Below, one piece after another: positions 9,026-18,490 of a stretch of DNA of 64,000 nt (the stretch's first letter is position 1; every line of letters starts with the position of its first letter). The position numbers were made by a program, and so were the translations under genes. Under the pieces are notes generated by a model that saw nothing but the letters and a program-made list of their open reading frames with translations, did no database searches and was not told where the DNA came from. Source of the DNA: Variovorax sp. Root318D1 (GTDB lineage Bacteria; Pseudomonadota; Gammaproteobacteria; Burkholderiales; Burkholderiaceae_C); assembly GCF_001424835.1 (NCBI RefSeq), contig NZ_LMCQ01000021.1, forward strand, positions 125,503 to 189,502, written 5' to 3'.

Positions 9026-10162
9026 TTAGTACTTCTTCCACACGACCCGATTCACGTAGTCGGTGTAGCTGTGAATGATGCGCAGCACCTTGTCCGAGAC
9101 ATTCGGAACGCTGTAGTCGGCGACCTGGCGCAGCCCACGCAGCTCTCCGCGAGGCTGGGTGTTGAGGATGGCCAAGCCTTGGCGCACACGAGCAACCTCA
9201 AGCCCCACCATCATTACCGCGCCCTCTTCCATTCCTTCTGGCCGCTCGTGCGCCTCGCGCAGGTTGAGTGCCGGAAAGTTCAGGATGGACGACTCTTCAT
9301 TGATGGTTCCGCTGTCGGAAAGAACCGCGCGGGCGGACATCTGGAGCTTGACGTAGTCATGAAAGCCAAGGGGCTTCAGCAAGCGGACATTGGCATGAAA
9401 GCGAGCCCCCGTGGCATCGATGCGCTTTTGGGTACGCGGGTGCGTAGAGACAATGACCGGTAATCCATGATCTTCAGCCACTGCATTGAGCACATCGACC
9501 AGCTTGGCGAAGGACTGGAGAGACTCGATGTTCTCCTCGCGGTGGGCGCTCACCACAAAGTACTGGCCTCCCTCAAGGCTCAGTCGCGTGAGCACATCGG
9601 ATGCCTCAATGCTCGAGCGGTAGTGCGACAACACCTCGAACATCGGACTGCCAGTCTTGATGACCAGGTCTGGCGGCAGCCCCTCTCGCAGCAAGTAGTC
9701 GCGGGCGATGGTGCTGTAGGTGAGATTCACATCGGCCGTGTGGTCCACGATGCGCCGGTTGGTCTCTTCCGGCACGCGCTGGTCGAAGCAGCGGTTGCCG
9801 GCTTCCATGTGAAAGATCGGAATCTTGCGCCGTTTGGCTGGGATGACTGACAGGCAACTGTTGGTGTCCCCCAGCACCAGCATTGCCTCGGGCTGCTCCT
9901 GCCCAAGTACCTTGTCTACCGCAATGATGAGGTTGCCGATGGTGTGCGCGGCACCCGTCGAATCTGCCGCACTGTTCAAAAAGTGGTCGGGCTTGCGAAC
10001 GCCGAGGTCGTTGAAGAAAACCTGGTTGAGTTCGAAATCGTAGTTTTGGCCGGTATGCACCAGCACGTGGTCGCAATGCTCGTCGAGGCGCGCCAGCACT
10101 CGCGACAGGCGAATGATCTCGGGGCGCGTGCCCACCACTGTCATGACCTTGAGTTTTTTCAT
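9026..10162 (-). CDS. fnlC: Non-hydrolysing UDP-HexNAc 2-epimerase, FnlC/WbjD type
   Basis: Epimerises C2 of a UDP-HexNAc; in the FnlA-B-C pathway it performs the last step to UDP-L-FucNAc. The sequence opens with VMTVVGTRPEIIRLSRV and has HTGQNYD, HMEAGNRCFDQRVPEETNRR and SDSGTINEES, all hallmarks of the WecB fold. Length (378 aa) is normal. It directly follows the FnlB-like reductase and FnlA-like dehydratase genes, which is why I prefer FnlC to WecB or WbpI. If it acted instead as WbpI, the locus would make ManNAc3NAcA, so this assignment matters for the predicted structure. Confidence 0.85.
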   Translation of the reverse strand: MKKLKVMTVVGTRPEIIRLSRVLARLDEHCDHVLVHTGQNYDFELNQVFFNDLGVRKPDHFLNSAADSTGAAHTIGNLIIAVDKVLGQEQPEAMLVLGDTNSCLSVIPAKRRKIPIFHMEAGNRCFDQRVPEETNRRIVDHTADVNLTYSTIARDYLLREGLPPDLVIKTGSPMFEVLSHYRSSIEASDVLTRLSLEGGQYFVVSAHREENIESLQSFAKLVDVLNAVAEDHGLPVIVSTHPRTQKRIDATGARFHANVRLLKPLGFHDYVKLQMSARAVLSDSGTINEESSILNFPALNLREAHERPEGMEEGAVMMVGLEVARVRQGLAILNTQPRGELRGLRQVADYSVPNVSDKVLRIIHSYTDYVNRVVWKKY

Positions 10163-10185
10163 GGGAACAATCAGTAATCGAAGGT

Positions 10186-11313
10186 CTACAGCGGGCAGGC
10201 AAAGGTGTCGGGCCGCGCGCGGTCGAACACCTCGTTGGCCCAGAGCATGACGACCATTTCTTCAGCGCCGATGTTGGTGATGTCGTGCGTCCAGCCGGGC
10301 ACGGTCTCGACAATCTCAGGCTTCTCGCCCGCGGTGAGCAGCTCATGTGCTTCGCCGGTCTGCATGTGCCGGAACTTGAAACGCGCCCGTCCCTTGATGA
10401 CCAGGAACTTCTCGGTCTTGCTGTGGTGGTAATGGCCACCTCGCGTAATGCCCGGGTGGGCGGTGAAGAACGAAAACTGGCCGGCATCCGGCGTCTTGAG
10501 CATCTCGACGAATACGCCGCGCGCGTCTCCGTACTGCGGCACCGCATACGCAAACGACTCAGGCGGCAGATAGCTCACATAGGTTGAATAGAGCGCCCGC
10601 ACCAACCCCGTTCCCACGCGATCGATAGTCAGCGTGTTGCGGCTGTCCTTGAACGACTGAATCTGCCGAGCCAGTTCACCCACCGTGGTGGTGTATTGCG
10701 GCGCGACCGTGGCAAAACCGTCCGCGTTCAACTGTGCATCTGCACCGTCCATCAACTGAACGAATCGTTCGATGACATCGTCCACGTACACCAGCGTGAC
10801 GGCCGCGGACGGATTGTTGATCTGAATGGGGAGCTCGCGCGAGATGTTGTGGCAAAACGTGGCGACGGCCGAGTTGTAGTTGGGCCGGCACCATTTGCCA
10901 AACACGTTGGGGAGCCGAAAGATATGCACCGGGATGCCGTGGCTGCGGGCGGCGGCCTGCAGCGTCTCTTCTGCTTCGCGCTTGCTGCGGCCGTAAGGGT
11001 TGTCGAAGCCTGCCTGGGTGGACGAGGTGTAGACGACGGGAACCTTCTTTCCAGTCGATTCGGCCACGGCGCAAACGGCACGACACAGGCTCTGTGTAAG
11101 TTCTGCATTGCCAGTAGCAAACTCATGCGGGTCTTGCGGACGATTGACGCCCGCCAGGTGAAACACGAAGTCCACCCCCTTCAGCAGCGCGGGCAATTGC
11201 TCCACGCCGTCGTCGCGAGTGAAGAAAACCACCTGCACGTCCTTGCGCTCGGCCAAGTGCAACTGCAGGTTCTTGCCCACGAAGCCGCGGGCGCCGGTAA
11301 TCAATACCTTCAT
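10186..11313 (-). CDS. fnlB: UDP-4-keto-6-deoxy-HexNAc C4-reductase, FnlB/WbjC type
   Basis: Extended-SDR enzyme with a C-terminal cupin-like domain that reduces the 4-keto intermediate in UDP-L-FucNAc synthesis. The N-terminal Rossmann motif is ITGARGFVGKN and the SDR active site is YGRSKREAEE. The C-terminal ~110 residues (GGHYHHSKTEKFLVIKGRA) are the cupin domain typical of WbjC/FnlB. I chose ATG 11313 (375 aa) because the Rossmann strand starts there; the upstream in-frame extension is Pro/Trp-rich and overlaps fnlA. It lies four bases after the stop of the fnlA-like gene. Confidence 0.88.
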   Translation of the reverse strand: MKVLITGARGFVGKNLQLHLAERKDVQVVFFTRDDGVEQLPALLKGVDFVFHLAGVNRPQDPHEFATGNAELTQSLCRAVCAVAESTGKKVPVVYTSSTQAGFDNPYGRSKREAEETLQAAARSHGIPVHIFRLPNVFGKWCRPNYNSAVATFCHNISRELPIQINNPSAAVTLVYVDDVIERFVQLMDGADAQLNADGFATVAPQYTTTVGELARQIQSFKDSRNTLTIDRVGTGLVRALYSTYVSYLPPESFAYAVPQYGDARGVFVEMLKTPDAGQFSFFTAHPGITRGGHYHHSKTEKFLVIKGRARFKFRHMQTGEAHELLTAGEKPEIVETVPGWTHDITNIGAEEMVVMLWANEVFDRARPDTFACPL

Positions 11314-11317
11314 GGTC

Positions 11318-12361
11318 TTATTCCTGCCCCATGGCGGGTTCACCGCGGGCAATGCGTCGCATGAAGTCGAGCTTGAGCAGCAGTGTCTTCATGCCATCCA
11401 CATCGAGCCGGGTGGTGTTGTGCGAGTTGTAGTCTTCACCGTGCGTGCTGCGGGTAATGCGCTGCTCGCCCACTTCCACGTACTTGGCGTAGTTCAGGTC
11501 ACGGCCGTCAGGCGGCACGCGGTAGTAGTCGCCTTGGTCTTCGGCGCAGGCCATTTCCTCTCGGCTCAACAGCGCTTCATAGAGCTTCTCGCCATGGCGT
11601 GTGCCGATCTCGCGCACTTCGTGACCAGGCTTGCGCATCACCTCCAGGATGGCTCGCGTCAGTACCTGCACAGTGGCTGCCGGCGCCTTCTGCACAAAGA
11701 TGTCGCCGTTGCTGCCGTGGTTGAAGGCATGCAGCACCAGTTCGACCGCGTCTTCCAGGGTCATCATGAAGCGCGTCATGGTCGGGTCCGTCACAGTGAT
11801 GGGCCTACCTGCCAGAACCTGCTCCACGAACAGCGGAATGACCGAGCCGCGGGACGCCATGACGTTGCCGTAGCGGGTGCCGCAAATAACGGTGTTTGTG
11901 CTTTCCAGATTTCGGCTGGCGGCGACCATGACCTTTTCCATCATGGCTTTGCTGATGCCCATCGCGTTGATGGGATAGACGGCCTTGTCCGTGCTCAGGC
12001 ACACGACACGTTTGACGCCTGCGGCGATTGCCGCCTCCAAAACGTTTTCGGTGCCAAGCACATTCGTGCGTACCGCCTGCATCGGGTGGAATTCGCAAGA
12101 CGGTACTTGCTTTAGAGCCGCGGCATGAAAGACAAAATCAACTCCTCGCATAGCTTGAGCAACGCTTCGGATATCGCGTACATCGCCGAGATAAAACTTC
12201 AGTTTCGAATGATTAAAGCGCTTCCGCATGTCGTCTTGCTTCTTTTCGTCACGACTAAACACTCGAATCTGAGAAATATCGCTCTCAAGGAATCGATGAA
12301 GAACCGCGCCTCCGAATGACCCAGTCCCGCCAGTAATCAAAAGAACCTTTTCTTTAAACAT
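11318..12361 (-). CDS. fnlA: UDP-GlcNAc 4,6-dehydratase/5-epimerase, FnlA/WbjB type
   Basis: First enzyme of the UDP-L-FucNAc pathway, acting in the cytoplasm on UDP-GlcNAc with tightly bound NADP. It carries ITGGTGSFGGAVL at the N-terminus, HAAALKQVPSCE, and STDKAVYPINAMGISK with Met in the SDR tyrosine position. The C-terminus has the GEDYNSHNTTRLD region typical of FnlA. I use ATG 12361 (347 aa); the in-frame extension upstream is unrelated basic sequence overlapping the polymerase spacer. fnlB follows after four bases. Confidence 0.9.
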   Translation of the reverse strand: MFKEKVLLITGGTGSFGGAVLHRFLESDISQIRVFSRDEKKQDDMRKRFNHSKLKFYLGDVRDIRSVAQAMRGVDFVFHAAALKQVPSCEFHPMQAVRTNVLGTENVLEAAIAAGVKRVVCLSTDKAVYPINAMGISKAMMEKVMVAASRNLESTNTVICGTRYGNVMASRGSVIPLFVEQVLAGRPITVTDPTMTRFMMTLEDAVELVLHAFNHGSNGDIFVQKAPAATVQVLTRAILEVMRKPGHEVREIGTRHGEKLYEALLSREEMACAEDQGDYYRVPPDGRDLNYAKYVEVGEQRITRSTHGEDYNSHNTTRLDVDGMKTLLLKLDFMRRIARGEPAMGQE

Positions 12362-12393
12362 GCTTAACTTCCTCAAGCGCAAACTCAAACAAA

Positions 12394-13695
12394 TCAATTT
12401 CTTTCTACGAATCCGCGGCCACGCCAACCTCGCTGAAAACGAAGTCCAAAGATTAGGAGAACACAAGCAACAAGTCCGTTATTAACGAGTTGCATCGGCC
12501 CCGAGGCAATCCAGGCGCCAAGAATATAGAACAAGAATGCATAGCCAGCAATTTCAAGCGACGTGTGGTTCGTCCTCTTTAAAAATCTCTTTGAAATTAT
12601 GCAATACGCAAATGACAACACGGGCGGAAACAAAAAAATTCCAAACCATCCCCAATTGTAGTAAACGGATCCCCAAAGAGACACTGGCGAAGTTCCTCTA
12701 TCACTTCCATAGAGGAGCGCATGAACACGATTGGCTAAATCACTGCCCTTGTATTCCCCAGGAAGTATCCCCAAAATATCCGTCAACCACTCCCCCCCGA
12801 ATTGCACGGCTTGTTCGTAAATATAGCGAAACCCAACCAATGCTGAAATTTGATTGTCGCTAAACAGGCGCACAGCTAGCGCTTCAAGCGAAGACCCAAT
12901 AGAAAAGTCCTCTGAACGGCCAAGAAGATAGCTAGAAATTGAAAAGAGAAAGACAAAAACAAGCGCAATTGCAACCAGCGCCGCCCTTTTAATAACAAAA
13001 CGACGCGAACTCGCGATGGCCAAAAACACCATTGAAACGATTACAAACCCGACCAAAAATGCGCGCTGGCCGGTCCCCATCAGCCCCAAAATTACCGGAG
13101 CCATCAAGACGATCACCACTGGAACAAAAATCTTCCGTGATTTAATCCTCTTCTTTAAATTAAAAGAAAGCGCCAAGAAGGCAATAGGAAATAGGATATT
13201 CTTAAATTGATTGAAATATCCAGGAGCATAGTAATCATCGCCAGCATATGAAGCCAACCTCAAATCCTTGACGTCTGAAGCAGATAGACTGCTAGTCAAA
13301 GAGGTTAAAATTACGTTATACCCAACCAAGTAAAAGTACAAACAAACGGCTACACCAGAAATTGCATACAACGCGATTGAAAGGTAAAAATCGCCTTTCC
13401 GCTGGCCAATATCTACTTCAGAAAAAAAACGATGCCAATTACGCGACAAAGAAAATCGGCTGGAAAAATAAATGCTAGACAATCCATATACCAACGCCGA
13501 CACAAGCACGATGGCGCCATGAGCTATGTCGGCGGGATCATTGAAATCAAGCGCAAACAAAATTCCCAACCCCATGACGCCGTTGAAGAATATGAACAGC
13601 TTTACGGGAAGAAACCACGGAACACCTTTCAGCCCGGCATAGGTCGCCCAGCCGATGACTAGAAAGATCAAAGAAAAAGCGAGCGTGAAGATCAT
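12394..13695 (-). CDS. wzy: Probable O-antigen/oligosaccharide repeat polymerase (Wzy)
   Basis: A 433-aa integral membrane protein with about ten to eleven hydrophobic segments and a large periplasmic-type loop around residues 265-345 that contains LGRSEDFSIG and GSDRGTSPVSLWG. That topology, together with a neighbouring Wzx flippase, marks it as the Wzy polymerase, which joins lipid-linked repeat units on the periplasmic face. Wzy proteins share little sequence, so the call rests on topology and context. The ATG overlaps the stop of the upstream glycosyltransferase by one base (TAATG). Base composition is clearly more AT-rich than the flanking sugar-nucleotide genes. Confidence 0.78.
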   Translation of the reverse strand: MIFTLAFSLIFLVIGWATYAGLKGVPWFLPVKLFIFFNGVMGLGILFALDFNDPADIAHGAIVLVSALVYGLSSIYFSSRFSLSRNWHRFFSEVDIGQRKGDFYLSIALYAISGVAVCLYFYLVGYNVILTSLTSSLSASDVKDLRLASYAGDDYYAPGYFNQFKNILFPIAFLALSFNLKKRIKSRKIFVPVVIVLMAPVILGLMGTGQRAFLVGFVIVSMVFLAIASSRRFVIKRAALVAIALVFVFLFSISSYLLGRSEDFSIGSSLEALAVRLFSDNQISALVGFRYIYEQAVQFGGEWLTDILGILPGEYKGSDLANRVHALLYGSDRGTSPVSLWGSVYYNWGWFGIFLFPPVLSFAYCIISKRFLKRTNHTSLEIAGYAFLFYILGAWIASGPMQLVNNGLVACVLLIFGLRFQRGWRGRGFVERN

Positions 13696-14609
13696 TACCG
13701 CCCTACTAAATACTTATAAAATTTCTGCTTTAGATGGTAAGCAGTTGGTGACGCATAGGTGAGCACTTTCACCTTCTCCTTAAATCCCACTCGTGCAAGA
13801 AAAGTTATCGACCAGACAGACCCGAGCGATTTAAGGCATTCCACGACGAGCTCCGTCAACAACTGACGCTCTTTCTCTTTCGACATTTCGTTCGAGTGCT
13901 CAACATAGTACGAAAGAATGACTCGCCCTCTAGCCCACATCGAGTTCTGAAATTCTGCGAAGCTCCCTCCCCTTTTATGGGAATTTTGATCATGAATCCG
14001 ATATAGAAGCCCGACCTCACCAATGTGAAGAACTTCTATATCTCGATACCTCAGATGCAATGACAACCACGTATCCTCGTTGGGAACGTCCACAGGCAGG
14101 GGAAAAATACTTCGAGCAAGGCCGGAAGGCATCAGAACCGATCCCCCCGAAATAGCGCCGATGCCCGGTTTTTTTGGAATCAGAATGCCGTCGAAACGCT
14201 TCTGCTCGGAAAACGTGCGTATCTTACAAACGGAGATTGCGTATCTTGGAATCTCCATGTTAGCGATTACTTTTTTCTGAAGTAATCGAACTCGCGCCAG
14301 CAAGGTTGCCGGAATCAATTTGTCGTCCCCGCCCATGAGACAAACGTAGTCACACTCAGCTCCGGCAATTGCCTCATTAAACGCATTATTTTTCCCTTTG
14401 GATTTGTTTTTCTTTAGATTCAATGCAGATTTGTACTTTTCCCGAAGCTCTTCCACCAAAGAAAATGTCTGATCGGAGGAAAAATCATCAACAACAATTA
14501 ATTCGACTGAAAAATCAGCAGGGTATGAAAAATCAAGAACAGAAGCAATAGCCTCGACTATATATTTCTCTTCATTAAAAACAGGCATCAATATAGCAAC
14601 GCGAACCAC
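13695..14609 (-). CDS. Family 2 glycosyltransferase
   Basis: GT-A glycosyltransferase predicted to add a sugar to the growing lipid-linked repeat unit. It opens with VAILMPVFNEEKYIVEAIAS and has the VVDDFSSD nucleotide-binding motif near residue 40 and MGGDD (DXD-like) near 93; 304 aa is normal. No membrane segment is seen. It is the only stand-alone glycosyltransferase in the locus, so by elimination it may transfer GlcNAc3NAcA. The start is GTG 14609 with GAGAG a few bases upstream. Composition is AT-rich, as in wzy. Confidence 0.85.
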   Translation of the reverse strand: MVRVAILMPVFNEEKYIVEAIASVLDFSYPADFSVELIVVDDFSSDQTFSLVEELREKYKSALNLKKNKSKGKNNAFNEAIAGAECDYVCLMGGDDKLIPATLLARVRLLQKKVIANMEIPRYAISVCKIRTFSEQKRFDGILIPKKPGIGAISGGSVLMPSGLARSIFPLPVDVPNEDTWLSLHLRYRDIEVLHIGEVGLLYRIHDQNSHKRGGSFAEFQNSMWARGRVILSYYVEHSNEMSKEKERQLLTELVVECLKSLGSVWSITFLARVGFKEKVKVLTYASPTAYHLKQKFYKYLVGR

Positions 14610-14653
14610 TTTTTATCTCTCAAGCAGCAATTATGGAAGCACAAGCCAAATCT

Positions 14654-16024
14654 TCATCTGTCCGGAATAGTAAAATTATTTCCTTCAAAATGAAATCGTG
14701 AAGCGTTAATTTTCCCCATTAGAATTTTCCTGGGAATCGCCCCTTCCATTTTATTCAGCTTAAGTTCAATTCCTTCCGTCGACGCCCCAGTGAAACTGAT
14801 ACCTCCTCCTCCTTCAGCCCTGTCTGTTGCTTTCGTATAGAAATAGTTCTCGCGGAAGGAAGAATTCCTCATATTTACGCTAAGGGAGCTCTCCTTGGTA
14901 GCATCTTGGATGGAATTCTTCACCACGCTTAACATCCCACAAGAGTCGACATACAAGCCTCGACCTACCGATTGAATCTCGTTCGACTCAATCAATCCAT
15001 CGCTGCAATTATTTAGCGATATCGCGCTTTCCCCTACGCTATTGAATGTATTTTTTCTAATGGTGAAATTTTTCAAGCGCGCACCATTTCCAACAGGATT
15101 TGTCAACAAGATCGCATGACTGCCAACCCGCGAGATCACATTCTCCTCAATCAGTATTCGATCCGCATCGGTCGCGCGAACCGACCCTATTTGAATTTTG
15201 ATTGCCTGCAGGGGGATATCGAAAAACACATTTTTGGAAACCACGATATTCTTGACGGATTCAATATAAGCGCCATGCTGTCCTGCAATATCATGAATCT
15301 GATTTCTCGTTATCTGAATGTCAGCGAGATCATCGCCCGTAACTATTCCCTGAGCGGACAGAGACAAATCGCATCCATCGATCGTCCACTTTTGAACGCC
15401 GTCTTCTACTACAACGCACGCGCCATAATTGCTAGTTTTTGACGCGATGTAATCTCGCCCTGCGCCTGTAATTCGACTGCCAATAACTTTACAGTTGACG
15501 GCTCCCGCCATCAATCGCACTCCTGCTCCAGCGAAATTAATAAGCTGGCATTTTTCAATGTCCACGCTTGCCCCGCTCCGAGCAACAACGCCCGCTGCAG
15601 AATAAACGGCGCTGCTATTTACGTAGTCTGAGCCGACACCCCTGCAATTGATGTTTTCAAATCTTCGAGCGCCAGGTCCATCACACATAAATAGCGGCGT
15701 CAAGTTTTTATCTTGAAATATCCAATTATTTCCACCCAAAACTCTCGCCGTCGCTGGAACTTGAATCGTCCCAGAGATTTTTATGTCCTCATCGATTTTT
15801 AACGCCTTACCTTTTAAAACTGAAAGTCTCAGGCCCTCGGTCAGCCTCGCAACAGGCTCTTTGCCTTTATCTAGACTTGAGTACAAGACAAAACCGCCGC
15901 TTCCTTCTTGTTCTTTTTCTTCCAGCGGGACCCGGTTTCCCACCTCAGCTCGGCTGGTTATGCAGGAAAATGTCGCGCCGGTCAGCAGCGGAATGAAATT
16001 TATTAGCCACTTGCGACGCTTCAT
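14654..16024 (-). CDS. Secreted right-handed parallel beta-helix protein
   Basis: A 456-aa protein with an N-terminal signal sequence (MKRRK then a hydrophobic stretch to about residue 22; a Cys near 21 lacks a canonical lipobox). Most of the rest is a regular array of asparagine-rich beta-helix coils, for example ITRNQIHDIAG, VVSKNVFFDI, LIEENVISRVG, TIRKNTFNSVG and LIESNEIQSVG, the PbH1/pectate-lyase-like pattern. Such proteins are polysaccharide lyases, epimerases or binding proteins. Lying between wzx and the glycosyltransferase in an O-unit operon it may modify or cleave the polymer in the periplasm, but I see no catalytic signature and cannot assign an activity. Confidence 0.8.
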   Translation of the reverse strand: MKRRKWLINFIPLLTGATFSCITSRAEVGNRVPLEEKEQEGSGGFVLYSSLDKGKEPVARLTEGLRLSVLKGKALKIDEDIKISGTIQVPATARVLGGNNWIFQDKNLTPLFMCDGPGARRFENINCRGVGSDYVNSSAVYSAAGVVARSGASVDIEKCQLINFAGAGVRLMAGAVNCKVIGSRITGAGRDYIASKTSNYGACVVVEDGVQKWTIDGCDLSLSAQGIVTGDDLADIQITRNQIHDIAGQHGAYIESVKNIVVSKNVFFDIPLQAIKIQIGSVRATDADRILIEENVISRVGSHAILLTNPVGNGARLKNFTIRKNTFNSVGESAISLNNCSDGLIESNEIQSVGRGLYVDSCGMLSVVKNSIQDATKESSLSVNMRNSSFRENYFYTKATDRAEGGGGISFTGASTEGIELKLNKMEGAIPRKILMGKINASRFHFEGNNFTIPDR

Positions 16025-16045
16025 CTGCCATTCCTTCCAAGCGCT

Positions 16046-17401
16046 TTAAAAAGAGCCGAGCACCAAGAAGCCTCTAACCAGTAGAGCGGCACCTAGCCAC
16101 CCGGCAATAATCCACCAATTTCTTAGAGCCATTTTCGCTAGCGAGCGAAAATCGACACCTACCGAGGCCACAACCACAGCGAGATATATCAAATAAAAGC
16201 AAAAGCCCGAAAGAGCATAAACCTCGACCAGATTACCTCTTGCAAGAACAGCCGCCGCGAACACGGCGCCAACCCTTAGCACCAAACCCGTCAACTGAAC
16301 TAGCAGCGCAGTTTTTTGGTTGCCGATAATATGCAATGCGAGCGAAATTGGCGAAGCCAGAAATTGCATGACTATCCATGGAGTCATCCACAAAACTATC
16401 TCTCCGGCTCTGCTCCATTCGGCGCCAAATAAAATTGGGAATATCCGTGCAGAGATCATTCCGACAAAAATCAGAGGTCCAACACCTACTCTTATCAAGC
16501 CTTCGAGGATCTTTGCAGTAAACGGAGCGAGCTCGCCGGCTCGATGTTCTTCCGGGGCTCTCGATGAGTAGACTTGGGAAAGTGCTCCCCCTATTAAAGC
16601 GACAGGAGCTTGGATAACTCGACTTGCAAGGGCTAGATACCCAACCTCAGGGCCTACGCTCCAAGCCGCAATCAGAATAATGGGAATTTGTATATTGGAG
16701 TTGTTGGCGAGCGATTCAGGAACCGCGTATTTAGGAAAGTTCCGGAATTTGAAGAAGGCAGACTTCAAAGTCTGCATGCTGATTGAGGAAAAAATTCTGG
16801 CCGAGCCGCTTCTGAGCTTGAAGAGCAGGCCAGACACCCCTGCACCGCTGATTGTCACGTGCCCGAGAATGAGTCCCAGTGGCCCTATCGAAGCAAGTCC
16901 CAATCCCAATTGCACAACAAGGCTCGCGATGTTCTGCCAAACTTTATTTATTGAAACATCAGCATATTTTTTTGATCGCAAAAACCAGTAGCTGACAGCC
17001 GTATACCAACCGATTGCGAGCAGCCCTACGGGCAACAACCACGCATATCCACCTATTAAAGGGAGCCTATGCCCAGCAAACATTCCGGCTTGCATCAGCC
17101 AAACAAGAATACATGCGATTAAAGACAAGACAATGGGGGCAAGTAGCGAGAGCCTCAGTAGGGAAAGCGCTTCTTCTTCTTTCTCGGGTTGAAGGATCGC
17201 AAGTTCAAATCTTAAACAAGCGATGCCCGAGACCACCGCTAAAATGGAGGCATACGTTGCCAAGACACTGAAGTCATTAGGAGAATAGATTCTCGTCAAC
17301 AGCGGCAACGCAAGAATCAGTAATCCTTGCGAAATGACCGTCCCACTTGCAAGGATGGTCGCAGCTTTGGCCAAGCCTTCCCGTTTGACTCGAGCGTTCA
17401 T
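16046..17401 (-). CDS. wzx: Lipid-linked O-unit flippase (Wzx, MOP superfamily)
   Basis: A 451-aa integral membrane protein with about twelve hydrophobic segments, opening with ILASGTVISQGLLILALPLLTR, the usual first helix of polysaccharide MOP transporters. It is predicted to flip the undecaprenyl-linked repeat unit across the inner membrane before Wzy acts. Its ATG directly follows the TAA of the aminotransferase gene upstream, so translation is likely coupled. It is AT-rich compared with the wbp-type genes but less so than wzy. Confidence 0.87.
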   Translation of the reverse strand: MNARVKREGLAKAATILASGTVISQGLLILALPLLTRIYSPNDFSVLATYASILAVVSGIACLRFELAILQPEKEEEALSLLRLSLLAPIVLSLIACILVWLMQAGMFAGHRLPLIGGYAWLLPVGLLAIGWYTAVSYWFLRSKKYADVSINKVWQNIASLVVQLGLGLASIGPLGLILGHVTISGAGVSGLLFKLRSGSARIFSSISMQTLKSAFFKFRNFPKYAVPESLANNSNIQIPIILIAAWSVGPEVGYLALASRVIQAPVALIGGALSQVYSSRAPEEHRAGELAPFTAKILEGLIRVGVGPLIFVGMISARIFPILFGAEWSRAGEIVLWMTPWIVMQFLASPISLALHIIGNQKTALLVQLTGLVLRVGAVFAAAVLARGNLVEVYALSGFCFYLIYLAVVVASVGVDFRSLAKMALRNWWIIAGWLGAALLVRGFLVLGSF

Positions 17402-18490
17402 TTAACTCGACGAAATAAGATTTTCTGCGACAATAATTTGATCTTTTTCAATCAAATATGGATGCATCGGCAGGCTTAGCACCATTTGCGCAGCACGGTC
17501 ACCAAATGGGAGTTGAGCCTGAGCATCAACAACTGCCGGCTGTTTATTGAGGGGTTCTGGGTAATGCACCGCCGTCGGGATACCGCTCTTTTTTAGTTTG
17601 GCGGCAATCAAATCCCGGTTTGAAACAGATATGGTGTACTGTGCAAATGCACTCATATTGCGGGGGTCGATATATGGAACGACAATCCCGTCGATTCCGT
17701 TAAGCAACCGGTTATATCGAGCGGCAACGTCCTGCCTACTCTTCAATTCGCTGTCGAGGACTTGCAATTTGGCGAGAAGTACGCCCGCCTGCATTGTGTC
17801 CAAGCGACTGTTCACTCCCACTCGCACATGGTGATACCGCCGGTCCTGCCCATGCCGCGCGATCTGACGCATGACCTTGGCCAGTTCGCCATCGCTGGTG
17901 AAGAGGGCTCCGCCATCGCCGTAGCAACCCAAGGGCTTGCTAGGGAAGAAACTGGCACACGCAATGGTGCTGAGACTGCAGCTCTTGCGGCCCTTGTACG
18001 TAGCGCCAAAACTCTGCGCCGCATCCTCGATCACCGGAATGCCGTGCCTTGCGGCAATGGCGTTGATGGCGTCGAAGTCAGCGCACTGGCCATACAGGCT
18101 CACGGGAACGATGGCCTTGGTACGCAGAGTGATCGCAGCCTCCAGCAGTGTCGGATCCAGGTTGTAGGTGCGCGGGTCGATGTCCACGTACACCGGCTTG
18201 GCGCCCAGAAGCGCTACGGTTTCGGCGGTGGCAATGTAGGTAAAGCCAGGCGTAATGACTTCATCGCCCGGGCCGATGCCGAGCGCCATTTGGGCGATCT
18301 GCAATGCATCCGTGCCGTTCGCGACAGTGATGCAGTGCTTGGCGCCCGTATAGGCGGAAAGCTTTTCTTCCAACTCTGCGACTTCAGGGCCGAGGATGTA
18401 TTGACCGTGCGCCAGCACGCGCTGAATGGCAGCGTCAATCTGGTCCTTGATGCGGGCTTGCTGGGCCTTGAGGTCGATGAATTCGATCAT
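17402..18490 (-). CDS. wbpE: UDP-3-keto-GlcNAcA aminotransferase (WbpE type)
   Basis: PLP-dependent enzyme that aminates C3 of UDP-3-keto-GlcNAcA using glutamate, giving UDP-GlcNAc3NA. It opens with IEFIDLKAQQARI, has VANGTDALQIA, the EDAAQSFGA motif and the PLP-lysine in FFPSKPLGCYGDGGA, all characteristic of the WbpE/WlbC branch of the DegT family. Length 362 aa is typical. It overlaps the acetyltransferase gene upstream by four bases (ATGA) and abuts wzx downstream. Three pathway partners sit beside it (WbpD, WbpB and the 6-dehydrogenase), making the assignment firm. Confidence 0.92.
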   Translation of the reverse strand: MIEFIDLKAQQARIKDQIDAAIQRVLAHGQYILGPEVAELEEKLSAYTGAKHCITVANGTDALQIAQMALGIGPGDEVITPGFTYIATAETVALLGAKPVYVDIDPRTYNLDPTLLEAAITLRTKAIVPVSLYGQCADFDAINAIAARHGIPVIEDAAQSFGATYKGRKSCSLSTIACASFFPSKPLGCYGDGGALFTSDGELAKVMRQIARHGQDRRYHHVRVGVNSRLDTMQAGVLLAKLQVLDSELKSRQDVAARYNRLLNGIDGIVVPYIDPRNMSAFAQYTISVSNRDLIAAKLKKSGIPTAVHYPEPLNKQPAVVDAQAQLPFGDRAAQMVLSLPMHPYLIEKDQIIVAENLISSS

